Part shown: positions 7,444-16,291 of the stretch, one piece after another
Numbering within the stretch: position 1 is the first letter of the stretch
How the letters are laid out: each line of letters opens with the position of its first letter
Origin: Promicromonospora sukumoe 327MFSha3.1
GTDB lineage: Bacteria; Actinomycetota; Actinomycetes; Actinomycetales; Cellulomonadaceae
Length of the DNA stretch: 64,000 nucleotides
Assembly (NCBI RefSeq): GCF_000385135.1
Contig: NZ_ARQM01000006.1
Coordinates: forward strand, 1 to 64,000
Direction of reading: 5' to 3'
Made by a program: the position numbers and the translations under genes
The notes under the pieces: generated by a model
What the model was told of the DNA's origin: nothing
What the model saw: the letters and a program-made list of their open reading frames with translations, nothing else
Database searches by the model: none

Positions 7444-9453
7444 TCAGATGCGGCGCCGACCCAGCAGGATCAGGCCGGCGACGGCCAGGAGCACACCGAG
7501 TGCCGCCGCGATGATCACGCCGACACCGATCGCACCCGCCGGCGCACCGTCCACGCTGGTGCGGAGCACGCCGGTGCCGTCCGACAGCTGCGCCGTACCG
7601 GACGCGACGTCGGACGTGCCCGCGGCGAGCTTCACCGAACCGTCGGCGAGCTGCTGCGTGCCGTCGGCCAGTGTGACCGCGCCCGCGGCCAGGGTGTGCG
7701 TACCGTCGTCGAGGGCACCCGTGCCGTCGTTGAGGTCGCGTGCACCGTCGCGGGCGTCCTCCAGGCCGTCGCGCACCTTGACCGAGCCGTCGGCCAGCTT
7801 CTGCGACTTCTCGACCTTGGGGACGACGCGGTCGCGCACCTCGATGATGCCGTCGAGGAGCTGGCCGGAGCCGTTGTGGAGCCGGCCGACACCGGTGACG
7901 AGCGCCGGCGTCTGGCCCGCCAGCGTGGCGTTGCCGTCGGCGAGCCGGTTCGCGCCGGAGACGAGCTTGGGCACCCCACTCTTGAGCGCGTCAGCACCGG
8001 CAGCGAGCTCAGCGCTGCCAGCCGCCGCACGCTCAGCGCCTCCGACGAGCCGGGCGCTTCCCGCGTAGGCCGAACCGACGCCCGCCACATACTGCTGAAT
8101 TCCGGGAACGAGCTTTCCGGTGCCAGCATGCAGATCTGCCGCACCACCCTTGAGCTGCTCCGAACCCGCTGCAACACGAGCCGCGCCCACGGCGAGCGGC
8201 TCGAGCCCATCCGACACCAGCTGAACACCGCCGGATACCTGCGCAGCGCCCGCGGCCACGGACTGAGCGCCGTTGGATACGCCCGTCGCCCCCGCAGACA
8301 GGGTGCCGAGAGACGCGGCGAGACCGCCCGCGCCGTCACGAGCCTGCGCCGCTCCGGCGCTCACCTGCCCTGCACCGTCAGCCAGGCTGTCCGACGACGC
8401 AGCGAGCGCCTCGAGCTGCGCCTTCAGGGTCGGGTCGTCAGTGGCGCCGGCAAGCTGCGTCAGCTTCTGCTGCAGAGCTCGGTTGCCACCCTGGACCTGG
8501 TCCGCCCCGGAGACGAGGCCACCGATCTTCGTCGAGAGAGTACCAGCACCGCCCTGCGCAGCAGCAACGCCTCCGGCTACCGCGGCCGCGCCGTCTGCCA
8601 CGCTCTTTGCTCCTGCCGCCGTGTCGCCAGCGCCTTTGACGAGCGCGGGGGCGCCCGCCTTTAGCTGCTGAACGCCCGCGGCCACCTGGTCCGCTCCCTC
8701 GTCCAGAGCCACAGCACCCGTCGCGAGGGCACCTGCTCCTTCCTGGACCGAACTCGTCCCGCCAAGAATCGCCTTGTTGTTGGCGGCAAGCTGCGACAGC
8801 CCGGAGTTGAGCTCCTTGTTGCCGCCGTAGAGCTGGGCGTTCCCATCGGCGAGCCGGTTCGCCCCGTCGATCAGCTTGGGCGTCCTGCCGCTCAGCGTCA
8901 TCAGGCCGGTCTGCAGCTCCGCGGACCCGTCCGCAAGCCGCTCCGCACCTTCAGCCAGCGCCGGCGCCTTGGTGTTGAGCTCGCCGAGCCCGTCGTTCAG
9001 CTTCGTCTGACCGGCAGTCAGCCGCAGCGACGCGTCCGCCAGGTCCGCGACATCCGACGCGGTCTCGGCCGTACCGTCCGCGATCTGCTTGGACCCGTCG
9101 TGCAGCTTGATCACGCCCGCGCGCAGCTTCGCGGAGCCCGCGTCGAGCTCCGCGGTTCCGGCGGCGAGCTTCTCCGCGCCCGGCACCACGTCGTTCTGCA
9201 CACCGTTGTTGAGCTCGGTGGCACCGGCGCTCAGGTCGCCGACACCCGAGACCAGCTCGGCCTGGACGCCGTCGTTCAGCGTGCTCGCGCCGTCGTCGAG
9301 CCGGACCGCGCCGTCCGCGACGCTGCCCTGGAACAAGAGCATGAAGGCCGTTGCCACGATGGCACCGACCAGCAGCATGGCTACGCCTACCGCCGCGAGG
9401 ATCGTCGGCCCGGGTCCTGATCGTGGTCTCGGTGATGCATGAAGCTGCGTCAT
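7444..9453 (-). CDS. Membrane-anchored X-X-X-Leu-X-X-Gly heptad-repeat protein
   Basis: This 669-residue protein has one transmembrane segment near the N-terminus (about residues 17-42) and one at the extreme C-terminus (about 640-664), ending in RRRI. Between them nearly the whole chain is built of short repeats such as LADGSAEL, LAAGAVALDEG and LNDGLGEL. This matches the X-X-X-Leu-X-X-Gly heptad pattern also found in YhgE/Pip-type phage-infection and MmpL-associated proteins. It probably spans or lines the cell envelope, but no function is assigned. The middle third (about 7960-8830) uses noticeably more A/T-ending codons than either end, suggesting a mosaic gene. A palindromic site lies about 155 nt upstream, yet no TetR gene is adjacent. 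Confidence 0.8.
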   Translation of the reverse strand: MTQLHASPRPRSGPGPTILAAVGVAMLLVGAIVATAFMLLFQGSVADGAVRLDDGASTLNDGVQAELVSGVGDLSAGATELNNGVQNDVVPGAEKLAAGTAELDAGSAKLRAGVIKLHDGSKQIADGTAETASDVADLADASLRLTAGQTKLNDGLGELNTKAPALAEGAERLADGSAELQTGLMTLSGRTPKLIDGANRLADGNAQLYGGNKELNSGLSQLAANNKAILGGTSSVQEGAGALATGAVALDEGADQVAAGVQQLKAGAPALVKGAGDTAAGAKSVADGAAAVAGGVAAAQGGAGTLSTKIGGLVSGADQVQGGNRALQQKLTQLAGATDDPTLKAQLEALAASSDSLADGAGQVSAGAAQARDGAGGLAASLGTLSAGATGVSNGAQSVAAGAAQVSGGVQLVSDGLEPLAVGAARVAAGSEQLKGGAADLHAGTGKLVPGIQQYVAGVGSAYAGSARLVGGAERAAAGSAELAAGADALKSGVPKLVSGANRLADGNATLAGQTPALVTGVGRLHNGSGQLLDGIIEVRDRVVPKVEKSQKLADGSVKVRDGLEDARDGARDLNDGTGALDDGTHTLAAGAVTLADGTQQLADGSVKLAAGTSDVASGTAQLSDGTGVLRTSVDGAPAGAIGVGVIIAAALGVLLAVAGLILLGRRRI

Positions 9454-9607
9454 CGGTTCGCCTCTCGTTCTGCGGGCTTCGTCGCCCCGCGGAAGTTGTC
9501 GGACCGGCGCCCCTGCCCGCCGGGCTCGCCGCCGTTGGCGAGCACGAAGCCCGTGGTGGTGGGCATCTGCGCAGAAGTTACCCGGGCGTTCAGTCCTGCG
9601 GAACGCT

Positions 9608-9630
9608 TTTACTGATCACAACTCAGTAAA
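9608..9630. promoter_or_regulatory. Palindromic operator TTTACTGA-N7-TCAGTAAA
   Basis: The 8-bp arms at 9608-9615 and 9623-9630 are exact inverted repeats around TCACAAC. A weaker copy with the same 7-nt spacing, CTGA-N7-TCAG, lies at 9667-9681 over the stop of the ROK gene. The size and symmetry suit a TetR-type dimer. Its likely target is the heptad-repeat gene starting at 9453. Confidence 0.55.
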
Positions 9631-9677
9631 GGAGAGAAGATCACCCGCTCGCCCGAAACGGTTCTACTGACCCGAAG

Positions 9678-10832
9678 TCAGCCGAGCCGGGCGTCGACCG
9701 CCTCGGCCGAGAACCGGTCGTCGACGGCGACCCGCGCCAGCCCGACGAGCACGGCGTCCGGCCCCAGCGCGGCGGCCCGGATCCGCAGCCGAGCGGTCGC
9801 CCGCGGCTGCGCGCCCGCGTACACACCGGCCCGGATGCCGGCGATCACCGCCGGCACGGCCAGCTCGCCGGCCACGACCAGGTCGGCCGGGTTGAGCACC
9901 CCGATAACCACGGCCAGCACGCGCCCGATCAGCCCGGCGGCCCGCTCGAGCTCGGCCGTCACGAGCGGGTCGCCGCGCTCGGCGAGCGCCCGCAGCCCGG
10001 CCAGCGAGCCGACGTCGGACCCTGCCTCCCCGAGCCGGCGCAGCAGCGCCGTGCCGCCCGCCTCCGCGGCGAGGCAGCCCCGGCGACCGCAGCGGCAGAC
10101 GGCGTCGCCGCCGACGTCGACGTGACCGATGTCGCCCGCCCCGCCGTCGGTCCCGCGGTAGGTGCGGCCGTCGATGACGAGCCCTGCCCCGAGGAACCGC
10201 GACACCTTGACCAGCACGAACGGCTCCGGCTGGCCCTCCCGGCCGGAGCCGAGCTCGGTGAACTCGCCGTACGCCGTCGCGTCGGCGTCGTTCTCCAGGT
10301 GCACCGGCACGTCGAACCGGGCGCGCACGGCCTCGACCACGGGCCACGCACCCCAGCCGGGCATGACCGGCGGGTCGGACAACCGGTGGTCGTGCGGGTC
10401 CACGGGGCCGGGCACCGACAGCGCGACCCCGCCGACGGAGGCCGGCTTGATCCCGGCGTCGGCCAGCAGCGTGTCGAAGCCGTCCAGCAGCTCGGGCAGC
10501 ACCGTCTCCGGCCCGGCGGCAAGGTCGACGGCCAGCGGCATCCGTGCCAGCAGCGTCCCGTGCGGGTCGACGACGGCGAGCTCCCCTCCTTCGAGCTCCA
10601 GCGCCGCCACGAGCACCAGCGAGTCTGTCGGGTCGAACACGAACCGCTCCGAGCGCCGTCCGCCGGTCGCGCCCGCGTCGCCCTGGGCGCGGACGATGCC
10701 CGCCGCCACCAGCGCGTCCATGCGCTGCGCCACGGTGACCCGCGACAGCCCCGTCGCCTCCAGCACCTGGATGCGCGTCGTCGCCCGTCCGCTCCGGATG
10801 AGCTGCAGGATCTCGCCCGCGCCTGCTGCCAC
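9678..10832 (-). CDS. ROK family transcriptional regulator
   Basis: This 384-residue repressor begins with a winged helix-turn-helix (ILQLIRSGRATTRIQVLEATGLSRVTVAQRMDAL... split over residues 8-50). The ROK sugar-kinase-like domain follows, with LSVPGPVD, HLENDADATAYGEF and the zinc motif CRCGRRGCLAAEAGG. I start it at GTG 10832, which has GAGGA just upstream; longer upstream reading would run into the permease gene. It lies 53 nt downstream of the ABC operon on the same strand and is probably its regulator, sensing the imported sugar or its phosphate. Kinase activity is unlikely in a protein with a DNA-binding domain. Confidence 0.9.
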   Translation of the reverse strand: MAAGAGEILQLIRSGRATTRIQVLEATGLSRVTVAQRMDALVAAGIVRAQGDAGATGGRRSERFVFDPTDSLVLVAALELEGGELAVVDPHGTLLARMPLAVDLAAGPETVLPELLDGFDTLLADAGIKPASVGGVALSVPGPVDPHDHRLSDPPVMPGWGAWPVVEAVRARFDVPVHLENDADATAYGEFTELGSGREGQPEPFVLVKVSRFLGAGLVIDGRTYRGTDGGAGDIGHVDVGGDAVCRCGRRGCLAAEAGGTALLRRLGEAGSDVGSLAGLRALAERGDPLVTAELERAAGLIGRVLAVVIGVLNPADLVVAGELAVPAVIAGIRAGVYAGAQPRATARLRIRAAALGPDAVLVGLARVAVDDRFSAEAVDARLG

Positions 10833-10885
10833 GTTCTTCCTCAGTTCTTTCCCGGGCCGACCAGCCCTCGCTCTTCCCGGGCGGA

Positions 10886-11752
10886 TCAGCCCTTGTCGGC
10901 CCCCGCGGTGAGTCCCTCGGTGAGGGCGCGCTCGGCCACTCCATACAAAATCACGATCGGCACGGTGAGGAGCACGCTGCCCGCCATGAGAACCGTCTTC
11001 GACACCTCCTGACCGTCCGCGAGGCGGGTGAGGCCGAGGGAGACCGTCCACAGATCCTGCTTGGCCGAGAGGAACAGCAGCGCGAAGAGGAACTCGTTCC
11101 AGGCGATCATGAACGAGTACAGCGCGGTCGACATGATGGTCGGCATCGCGAGCGGCACGGTGATGCGGGTCAGGATCTGGAAACGGGAGGCGCCGTCGAT
11201 CACTGCCGCCTCGTCGATCGACTCGGGGATGCCCGCGAGGTAGTTGCGCAGCATGTGCACCGAGACGGGCACCGTCAGCGCGATGTACGCGATGACCAGC
11301 CCCACCAGCGACGACCCGAGGCCCAGCACCTGGAAGCCGACGAACACGGGCACCGCGATGATGATCGTCGGGAACAGGTACACGGCCAGGAACAGCCACG
11401 AGACCTGCGAGCGCCCGGCGAACCGCAGCCGGGTGAGCGCGTACGACGCCGGCACCACCAGCGCCACGGTCAGCGCCGACGCCGCCACGGCGACTATCGC
11501 GGAGTTCCGCATGAACCGGCCGAACCCGTACCCGCCGTCCTCCTCGGAGGCCAGGACCGCGCGGTAGGTCTCCGTGGTGATCCGGTCGAGCTGCGGCAGC
11601 ACCCGCAGCGGGTCGCGCAGCAGATCGTCGATGCGCACGAAGCTGAGGCTCAGCATGTAGACGAACGGCAGCACGGTGGCCGCGACGAGGGCGACGATCA
11701 CCACGACGCGCAGCACCCGCAGCACGCTGCTCTGCACGGACACCGCGCTCAT
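10886..11752 (-). CDS. Carbohydrate ABC transporter permease (MalG type)
   Basis: This is a 288-residue inner-membrane permease with about six transmembrane helices. The EAA loop IDEAAVIDGASRFQI, which docks the ATPase, lies in the second half, followed by NEFLFALLFL. It is the second permease of a binding-protein-dependent sugar importer. Its ATG overlaps the stop of the first permease (ATGA, 11749-11752), so the two are co-translated. No ATP-binding subunit is encoded in the operon; a shared MsiK-type ATPase elsewhere is usual in actinobacteria. Confidence 0.93.
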   Translation of the reverse strand: MSAVSVQSSVLRVLRVVVIVALVAATVLPFVYMLSLSFVRIDDLLRDPLRVLPQLDRITTETYRAVLASEEDGGYGFGRFMRNSAIVAVAASALTVALVVPASYALTRLRFAGRSQVSWLFLAVYLFPTIIIAVPVFVGFQVLGLGSSLVGLVIAYIALTVPVSVHMLRNYLAGIPESIDEAAVIDGASRFQILTRITVPLAMPTIMSTALYSFMIAWNEFLFALLFLSAKQDLWTVSLGLTRLADGQEVSKTVLMAGSVLLTVPIVILYGVAERALTEGLTAGADKG

Positions 11753-12693
11753 CGGTTCTCCTCCCGCTGCCGGGCCGTCAGGCGCAGATAGATCGCCAGC
11801 GCGACCCCCAGGAACACGGCCATCACCGCGGCGGTCGCGCTGGCGCCGCCGATGTCGCTCGACCCGGTGAGCTGCTCGAACACCCGCACCGAGGCCACCT
11901 GCGTGCCCGCGGCGCCGCCGGTGAGCAGGTAGACGTCGTCGAACTCGTTGAAGGCCATGACCATGCGGAACAGCACCAGCAGGGCGATCGTGGGCAGCAG
12001 CTGGGGCAGCACCACGAACCAGAACTTCTGCAGCGGTGTGGCGCCGTCGACCACGGCAGCCTCCTCGATCTCCTTGCTGAGGCCCGTCAGCGCCGCCCCG
12101 AGGAAGAGGAACGCGAACGGGAAGTACCGCCAGATGTCGTAGACGATCACGGTGCCGAGCGCCGTGGGCGCGGCCGAGAGGAAGTTGACCGGGTGCTCCC
12201 AGCCGAGCACCTGCGTGCCGAACGCGTTGACCACGCCGTACTGCGGGTTCAGCGCGACCTGCCACACGAACGTGGTGGCCACGACCGGCGCCACGTACGG
12301 CAGGAGCATGACGGCGCGCAAGGGCGCGCGGAACCGGAACCGGTCCCGGAACGCGAGCGCCGCCACGAGGCCCACGGTGATCGACCCAACGGTGGTCGCC
12401 ACCGAGTACTGGACCGTGGTGACCAGCGCCTGCCAGAACGCGGGCGACGTGAGCACGTCGGCGTAGTTGTCGAGCGTGAGCTCGTTGAACAGGCCGTTGC
12501 GCGCCACGTCCACGTAGCGCGCGTCCTGGAACGACAGCACCACGGTCCAGACGATCGGCACCACGATGATCGCGGCCACGACCAGCACCACCGGCGCGAC
12601 GAGGGTGATCCCGTCGCGGTTCTCCCGCCCGCGCAGCTTCGAGGTCGGCACACCCGGCACCGGGCGGAGCCGGCCCTCTCTGACCCGCGCCAC
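11749..12693 (-). CDS. Carbohydrate ABC transporter permease (MalF type)
   Basis: This 314-residue permease has an N-terminal cytoplasmic segment and then a first helix (LVAPVVLVVAAIIVVPIVWTV region). The EAA loop EEAAVVDGATPLQKF is near residue 230. It forms the heterodimeric membrane channel with the protein encoded downstream, whose start codon overlaps its stop. Its GTG start lies three bases after the stop of the solute-binding protein gene, so all three genes form one tight operon. Confidence 0.93.
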   Translation of the reverse strand: MARVREGRLRPVPGVPTSKLRGRENRDGITLVAPVVLVVAAIIVVPIVWTVVLSFQDARYVDVARNGLFNELTLDNYADVLTSPAFWQALVTTVQYSVATTVGSITVGLVAALAFRDRFRFRAPLRAVMLLPYVAPVVATTFVWQVALNPQYGVVNAFGTQVLGWEHPVNFLSAAPTALGTVIVYDIWRYFPFAFLFLGAALTGLSKEIEEAAVVDGATPLQKFWFVVLPQLLPTIALLVLFRMVMAFNEFDDVYLLTGGAAGTQVASVRVFEQLTGSSDIGGASATAAVMAVFLGVALAIYLRLTARQREENR

Positions 12694-12696
12694 GGG

Positions 12697-14109
12697 TCAG
12701 TCCCGGCCGGCGATCTCGGCCACCGCTTCCTGCATGGCCGCCTGCGCCTGCGCGGCGTCGACGCTGCCCGAACCGAGGTCGGCCGCGGCCTTGGCGAGCG
12801 GCAGCTCGCTCGTGATGGGGCCCAGGATGGCGCCCTGCCCCTGCGGCAGCGCCCAGCGGTCGGCGGACGCCGGGGCGGCGGCGAGGGTGTCGGTCACCTC
12901 GGCGGGCCAGACGTCGGAGAACGTCTGCCGGGAGTCGATGCCGATCTCCAGCCCGGACCACGCGTCCGTGTACTCGGTGGGGCTCTCCGCCGTGCCGGTG
13001 CGCACCGGCACCTTGCCCTCGGGCGCCATGGCCAGCCAGTCCACGTAGGCGTCGGACATCATGTACTCGACGAAGTCCGCGGTCTCGGGGTCCGCCCCGT
13101 CGGTGATGCCCCAGGACACGAACTCGACGTAGCCGGCGGCGTTCCCGCCGTCGCCGCCCGCCGACGGCCCCTCCACCACGGGGACCACGCCGGTGTTCTC
13201 GGCGAGCCAGCCCGGGTCGTCCGCGCACTCGTCGCACGACGGCGTGAACTCCTCCCGCAGGCCGGCCATCTCGTCCAGCAGGAACGACGACCACACGGTC
13301 ATGGCCGCCTGCCCGGCGAAGTACGACGCGCGGGTGGACTCGACGCCCTGCGAGCCCTCCGGCGAGAAGTCGGCGGCCAGGGCCCCGTACAGGTCGATCG
13401 TCTCGGTGCACGCGGGGCTGTCGAGGGTGGCCTCCCCGGCGTCGTCCACGAGCTCGCAGCCGTTGCCCTGCGCCAGGAACTCCAGCGTCTGCTGCGTGAA
13501 CGGGTCGGCCGCGTCCGTGGACAGCGTGATCCCGTACCGGCCGTCGGCCGACAGCTCCTCGGCCGCCGCGCGCAGGTCGTCGTACGTGGCGGGCGGCTCC
13601 AGGCCCGCCTCCTCGAACAGGTCGGTGCGGTAGTAGACCATCATCGGCCAGGCGTCGGACGGGACGGCGAGCAGCTCGTCGCCGTCGCTGGTCAGCTCCA
13701 GGGCCTCGGGCGTGAAGGTGTCGGCACCCAGCGCGTCGACCACCTCGGCGGCCGCGTCCCGGTCGAGGTAGCCGTCCCGGTCGAAGGACCGGACCAGCCC
13801 CGGGCTGATCGCGTTGACGACGTCGGGCATGTCCTCGCCGGAGAGTGCCGCGGCGGACAGGAGCTGGGAGACCTGGTCCTCCTCGACCGGCACCAGCTCG
13901 GTCTCCAGGCCGGAGTCCTCGGCCCAGGCGTCCATCGCGGCCTGCTGGATCGCGAGGCGCTCGGGCTGGGTCTCGACCGTCCAGACGGTGACCGTCCCGT
14001 CCGACTCGGGACCGCCGCTGCCGCAGGCGGTGAGCGTGAGGAACGCTGCCACGGCGGTGCCCGCCGCGATCGTGAGGCGGGCCGTGGCCGCGCGGTGGTG
14101 CCGGAGCAT
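12697..14109 (-). CDS. ABC transporter sugar-binding lipoprotein
   Basis: This 470-residue lipoprotein has the lipobox LTLTAC, with Cys29 lipidated. It is the extracytoplasmic receptor of the importer and the first gene of the operon. Start ATG 14109 has GAGGAGAA a few bases upstream. The fold is that of family 1 extracellular solute-binding proteins (VTVWTVETQPE at the mature N-terminus, WPMMVYYRTDLFEEAG, TYDDLRAAAEEL). Two internal cysteines in CDECADDP and two more near residue 240 may form disulphides. The neighbouring GH63-like hydrolase suggests that the ligand is a small glycoside such as a glucosyl- or mannosylglycerate; this is inference. Confidence 0.92.
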   Translation of the reverse strand: MLRHHRAATARLTIAAGTAVAAFLTLTACGSGGPESDGTVTVWTVETQPERLAIQQAAMDAWAEDSGLETELVPVEEDQVSQLLSAAALSGEDMPDVVNAISPGLVRSFDRDGYLDRDAAAEVVDALGADTFTPEALELTSDGDELLAVPSDAWPMMVYYRTDLFEEAGLEPPATYDDLRAAAEELSADGRYGITLSTDAADPFTQQTLEFLAQGNGCELVDDAGEATLDSPACTETIDLYGALAADFSPEGSQGVESTRASYFAGQAAMTVWSSFLLDEMAGLREEFTPSCDECADDPGWLAENTGVVPVVEGPSAGGDGGNAAGYVEFVSWGITDGADPETADFVEYMMSDAYVDWLAMAPEGKVPVRTGTAESPTEYTDAWSGLEIGIDSRQTFSDVWPAEVTDTLAAAPASADRWALPQGQGAILGPITSELPLAKAAADLGSGSVDAAQAQAAMQEAVAEIAGRD

Positions 14110-14169
14110 GACTTCTCCTCGTCATCGAGTGAGTAGATCTGGCACTTATGTCTAACCTACTGTCGAAAG

Positions 14170-15555
14170 ATGCACAAGGACTTTGAGGAAGATGCGGTCG
14201 ACGCCGCCGCCCGCGTCCTGGACAGGAACTGGACCGGCCGGCACACCGTCCCGGCGACCGGGCTGTACCCCCACCAGTGGAGCTGGGACTCGGCGTTCGT
14301 CGCGATCGGGACGCGGCACCAGGAGCCGGTACGCGCCCGGGCCGAGCTGCTCGCCCTGCTCGACGCCCAGTGGGCCGACGGGCGGGTGCCGCAGATCGTC
14401 TACGACGTGAGCCGCGACGACGACTACGCGCCCGGGGCAGCCTTCTGGGGTGCGGCGACCTCCGGGCTGGTGCAGCCGCCCGTGCACGCCTGGGCCGCGT
14501 GGCTGGTGCACTGCGCGGACCCGGCCGGCTCCGCGCGGGAGGGATTCCTCGCGCGGGTGTACCCCCGGCTCGCGCGCTGGCACGGGTACCTGCACGGTCC
14601 CCGCGCGGGCGGCGTCGGGCTGCCGGTGGCCAAGCACCCGTGGGAGACCGGGACCGACAACTCGCCCCTGTGGGATACCGCGCTCGAACGGGTGCCGCCG
14701 CAGGCGCGCACGCCCGTGCGGAGGCCCGACCTGCGGCACGCCGGGTCCGGCGAGCGCCCCGGAAGCCGGGACTACCGCCGCTACTACCGGCTCGCCGAGA
14801 CTTACCACGACGCAGGCTGCGCTGATGACGTGCCGGTCGGGTTCGCCATGGTCTGCCCGCTGTTCAGCACGCTGCTGGCGGTCTCGGAGATTGCCCTGGC
14901 AAGGATGGCGGAGGCGCTGCCCGACGGCGGCGGCGACGCGCGAGCCGGCGCGCACGAGGCAGCCGCGGCCCGTGTGATCGCCGCGATGGACGAGCATCTC
15001 TGGGACGACGACCTGGGCCTGTACGTCGCGCTGGACGACACGACGGGGCAAACGGTCCCGCGGGCGACCGTCAACGGTCTGGTCCCGCTGCTGCTCGCCG
15101 GCGTTTCGACGCGCACCGGTGCCAGCACGACGACAGGTGCAACTGCGGACAGGAGGGCGGGCACCGCCGCGGGCGGACGGGCGGGCCTGGCGCCGGGCCG
15201 CAGCGAACGGCTGCTCGCGACGCTCGCCGCACCGGGGTTCCTCGGCGGGGGACCGTACCTGCCGAGCACCTCGCGCGACGACCCCGCGTTCGACCCAGCC
15301 CTGTACTGGCGGGGGCCAGCGTGGTTCAACACGTCGTGGGTGCTCCTGCGCGCCGTGCAGGCTCTGGGCCAGGACGAGCCAACAGCCCGCCTGCGCGAGC
15401 ACTTCGCTGTGGCCGCGCCCGGGAAGTTTCCCGAGTACGTGGACCCCGACACAGGGGCCGGCCGCGGGACGCGCCAGTTCTCCTGGACCGCGGCGCTGAC
15501 CCTGGACGTGCTGCTCTCGGACGAGTCGACCGTGCTCCCGGGGCCGGGATGCTGA
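14170..15555 (+). CDS. GH63/MGH1-like glycoside hydrolase (mannosyl- or glucosylglycerate hydrolase type)
   Basis: This is a 461-residue (alpha/alpha)6-barrel hydrolase. Diagnostic segments are GLYPHQWSWDSAFVAIG near the N-terminus, WETGTDNSPLWD (the Asp region of the active site), YWRGPAWFNTSWVL and GKFPEYVDPDTG. These match the MGH1-like branch of glycoside hydrolase family 63, whose studied members cleave mannosylglycerate or glucosylglycerate. A low-complexity Thr/Ala/Gly/Arg insert of about 30 residues lies near residue 320. There is no signal peptide, so it acts on imported substrate. It is transcribed divergently from the ABC importer, 60 nt away. The leader is short, with only a weak GAAAG before the ATG; leaderless translation is possible (TAACCT at 14153-14158 as a -10). 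Confidence 0.82.
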   Translation: MHKDFEEDAVDAAARVLDRNWTGRHTVPATGLYPHQWSWDSAFVAIGTRHQEPVRARAELLALLDAQWADGRVPQIVYDVSRDDDYAPGAAFWGAATSGLVQPPVHAWAAWLVHCADPAGSAREGFLARVYPRLARWHGYLHGPRAGGVGLPVAKHPWETGTDNSPLWDTALERVPPQARTPVRRPDLRHAGSGERPGSRDYRRYYRLAETYHDAGCADDVPVGFAMVCPLFSTLLAVSEIALARMAEALPDGGGDARAGAHEAAAARVIAAMDEHLWDDDLGLYVALDDTTGQTVPRATVNGLVPLLLAGVSTRTGASTTTGATADRRAGTAAGGRAGLAPGRSERLLATLAAPGFLGGGPYLPSTSRDDPAFDPALYWRGPAWFNTSWVLLRAVQALGQDEPTARLREHFAVAAPGKFPEYVDPDTGAGRGTRQFSWTAALTLDVLLSDESTVLPGPGC

Positions 15556-15591
15556 TTCGTCGCAGGGGCACGACGTAGCCGGACCGCTACC

Positions 15592-16011
15592 TCACTGGTC
15601 GCGGCATTCCTCGGGAATCTTCAGCGAGTCCGGCGAGGCACCTCCGAACGGAGACAGCTCGTAGGTGTGGCACGGGTCGTAACCGTCGGGGGCTTCGAGA
15701 TGGACGACTATCCGGTACCCCTCGCCGAACTCCCCTCCCCACTCGACCGACAACGTATCGCCGAATATCGCGTCTATCTCCGACCGGTCCAGACGGCCCT
15801 GTCCCGCGCGTTCCTCCAGCTCGTACTCGAACGCGTCGACCTGGTGCTCGTAGTACTGCACGTTGACCCCGCCGCTGGGGTCCATGAGCCCTGAACCTGG
15901 CATGAGCCGTAAGAAGAGCGCCACCCCCAGAGCAACCAGCAGGGCGAGCGAAAGGAGCACCACGATCGCCCATACCGGCCAGCCAAGCCTCATCGCACGA
16001 CGACGGGTCAC
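15592..16011 (-). CDS. Small single-span membrane protein, unknown
   Basis: This protein has 139 residues from GTG 16011, which has GGAGAG nine bases upstream; the frame is open to 16098. One transmembrane helix (WAIVVLLSLALLVALGVALFL) follows about 12 basic residues. The rest is an extracytoplasmic domain of about 100 residues rich in acidic and aromatic positions, with two cysteines near the end (DPCHTYEL and PEECRDQ) that could pair. No family is recognised. Its codon use is more relaxed than that of the ribosomal operon upstream. It stands alone between the GH63 gene and the rplI operon. Confidence 0.6.
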   Translation of the reverse strand: MTRRRAMRLGWPVWAIVVLLSLALLVALGVALFLRLMPGSGLMDPSGGVNVQYYEHQVDAFEYELEERAGQGRLDRSEIDAIFGDTLSVEWGGEFGEGYRIVVHLEAPDGYDPCHTYELSPFGGASPDSLKIPEECRDQ

Positions 16012-16125
16012 GGCACCACACTCTCCAGGGATTCGATCGAAGACGCCGGTCCAGAGCGCGATGCTCCGCTCACGTTCGGAGACCGGGCTCGATCGCACAC
16101 GCTATACCTGGCCGCCGGTGGGACA

Positions 16126-16182
16126 TCTACCCAGCGATTGCGCCCGAAAACAGCCGTGTTTCGGGCCTAATCGCTGGGTAGA
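16126..16182. repeat. CCAGCGATTG-family palindromic hairpin, copy 1
   Basis: Arms 16126-16149 and 16159-16182 pair at 22 of 24 positions around a 9-nt loop. The outer ends read TCTACCCAGCGATT and its complement. The same outer sequence recurs in two hairpins at 47.3 kb. It lies upstream of the small membrane protein gene and beyond the rplI terminator, with no coding overlap. Confidence 0.7.
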
Positions 16183-16226
16183 AGCGCACCTTCGTGCGAC
16201 GGAGCCGAGCCGCCCCGGCACAGCAG

Positions 16227-16260
16227 AAAGCCCCGGCTCCCACAGGGGAACCGGGGCCTT
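16227..16260 (-). terminator. Intrinsic terminator of the rpsF-rplI operon
   Basis: On the minus strand the hairpin AAGGCCCCGGTTCCCC / GGGAGCCGGGGCTTT has a 3-nt loop and ends in a short T-rich stretch. It starts about 30 nt past the rplI stop. Confidence 0.8.
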
Positions 16261-16291
16261 CTCGCGATCAGGCGATCAGCCGAGCCGAAGC

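Noticed and set aside
14110-14169. ROK operator between the importer and the GH63 gene
   Set aside because: Only a 5-bp inverted match (AGTAG...CTACT) was found, too short to support a site.
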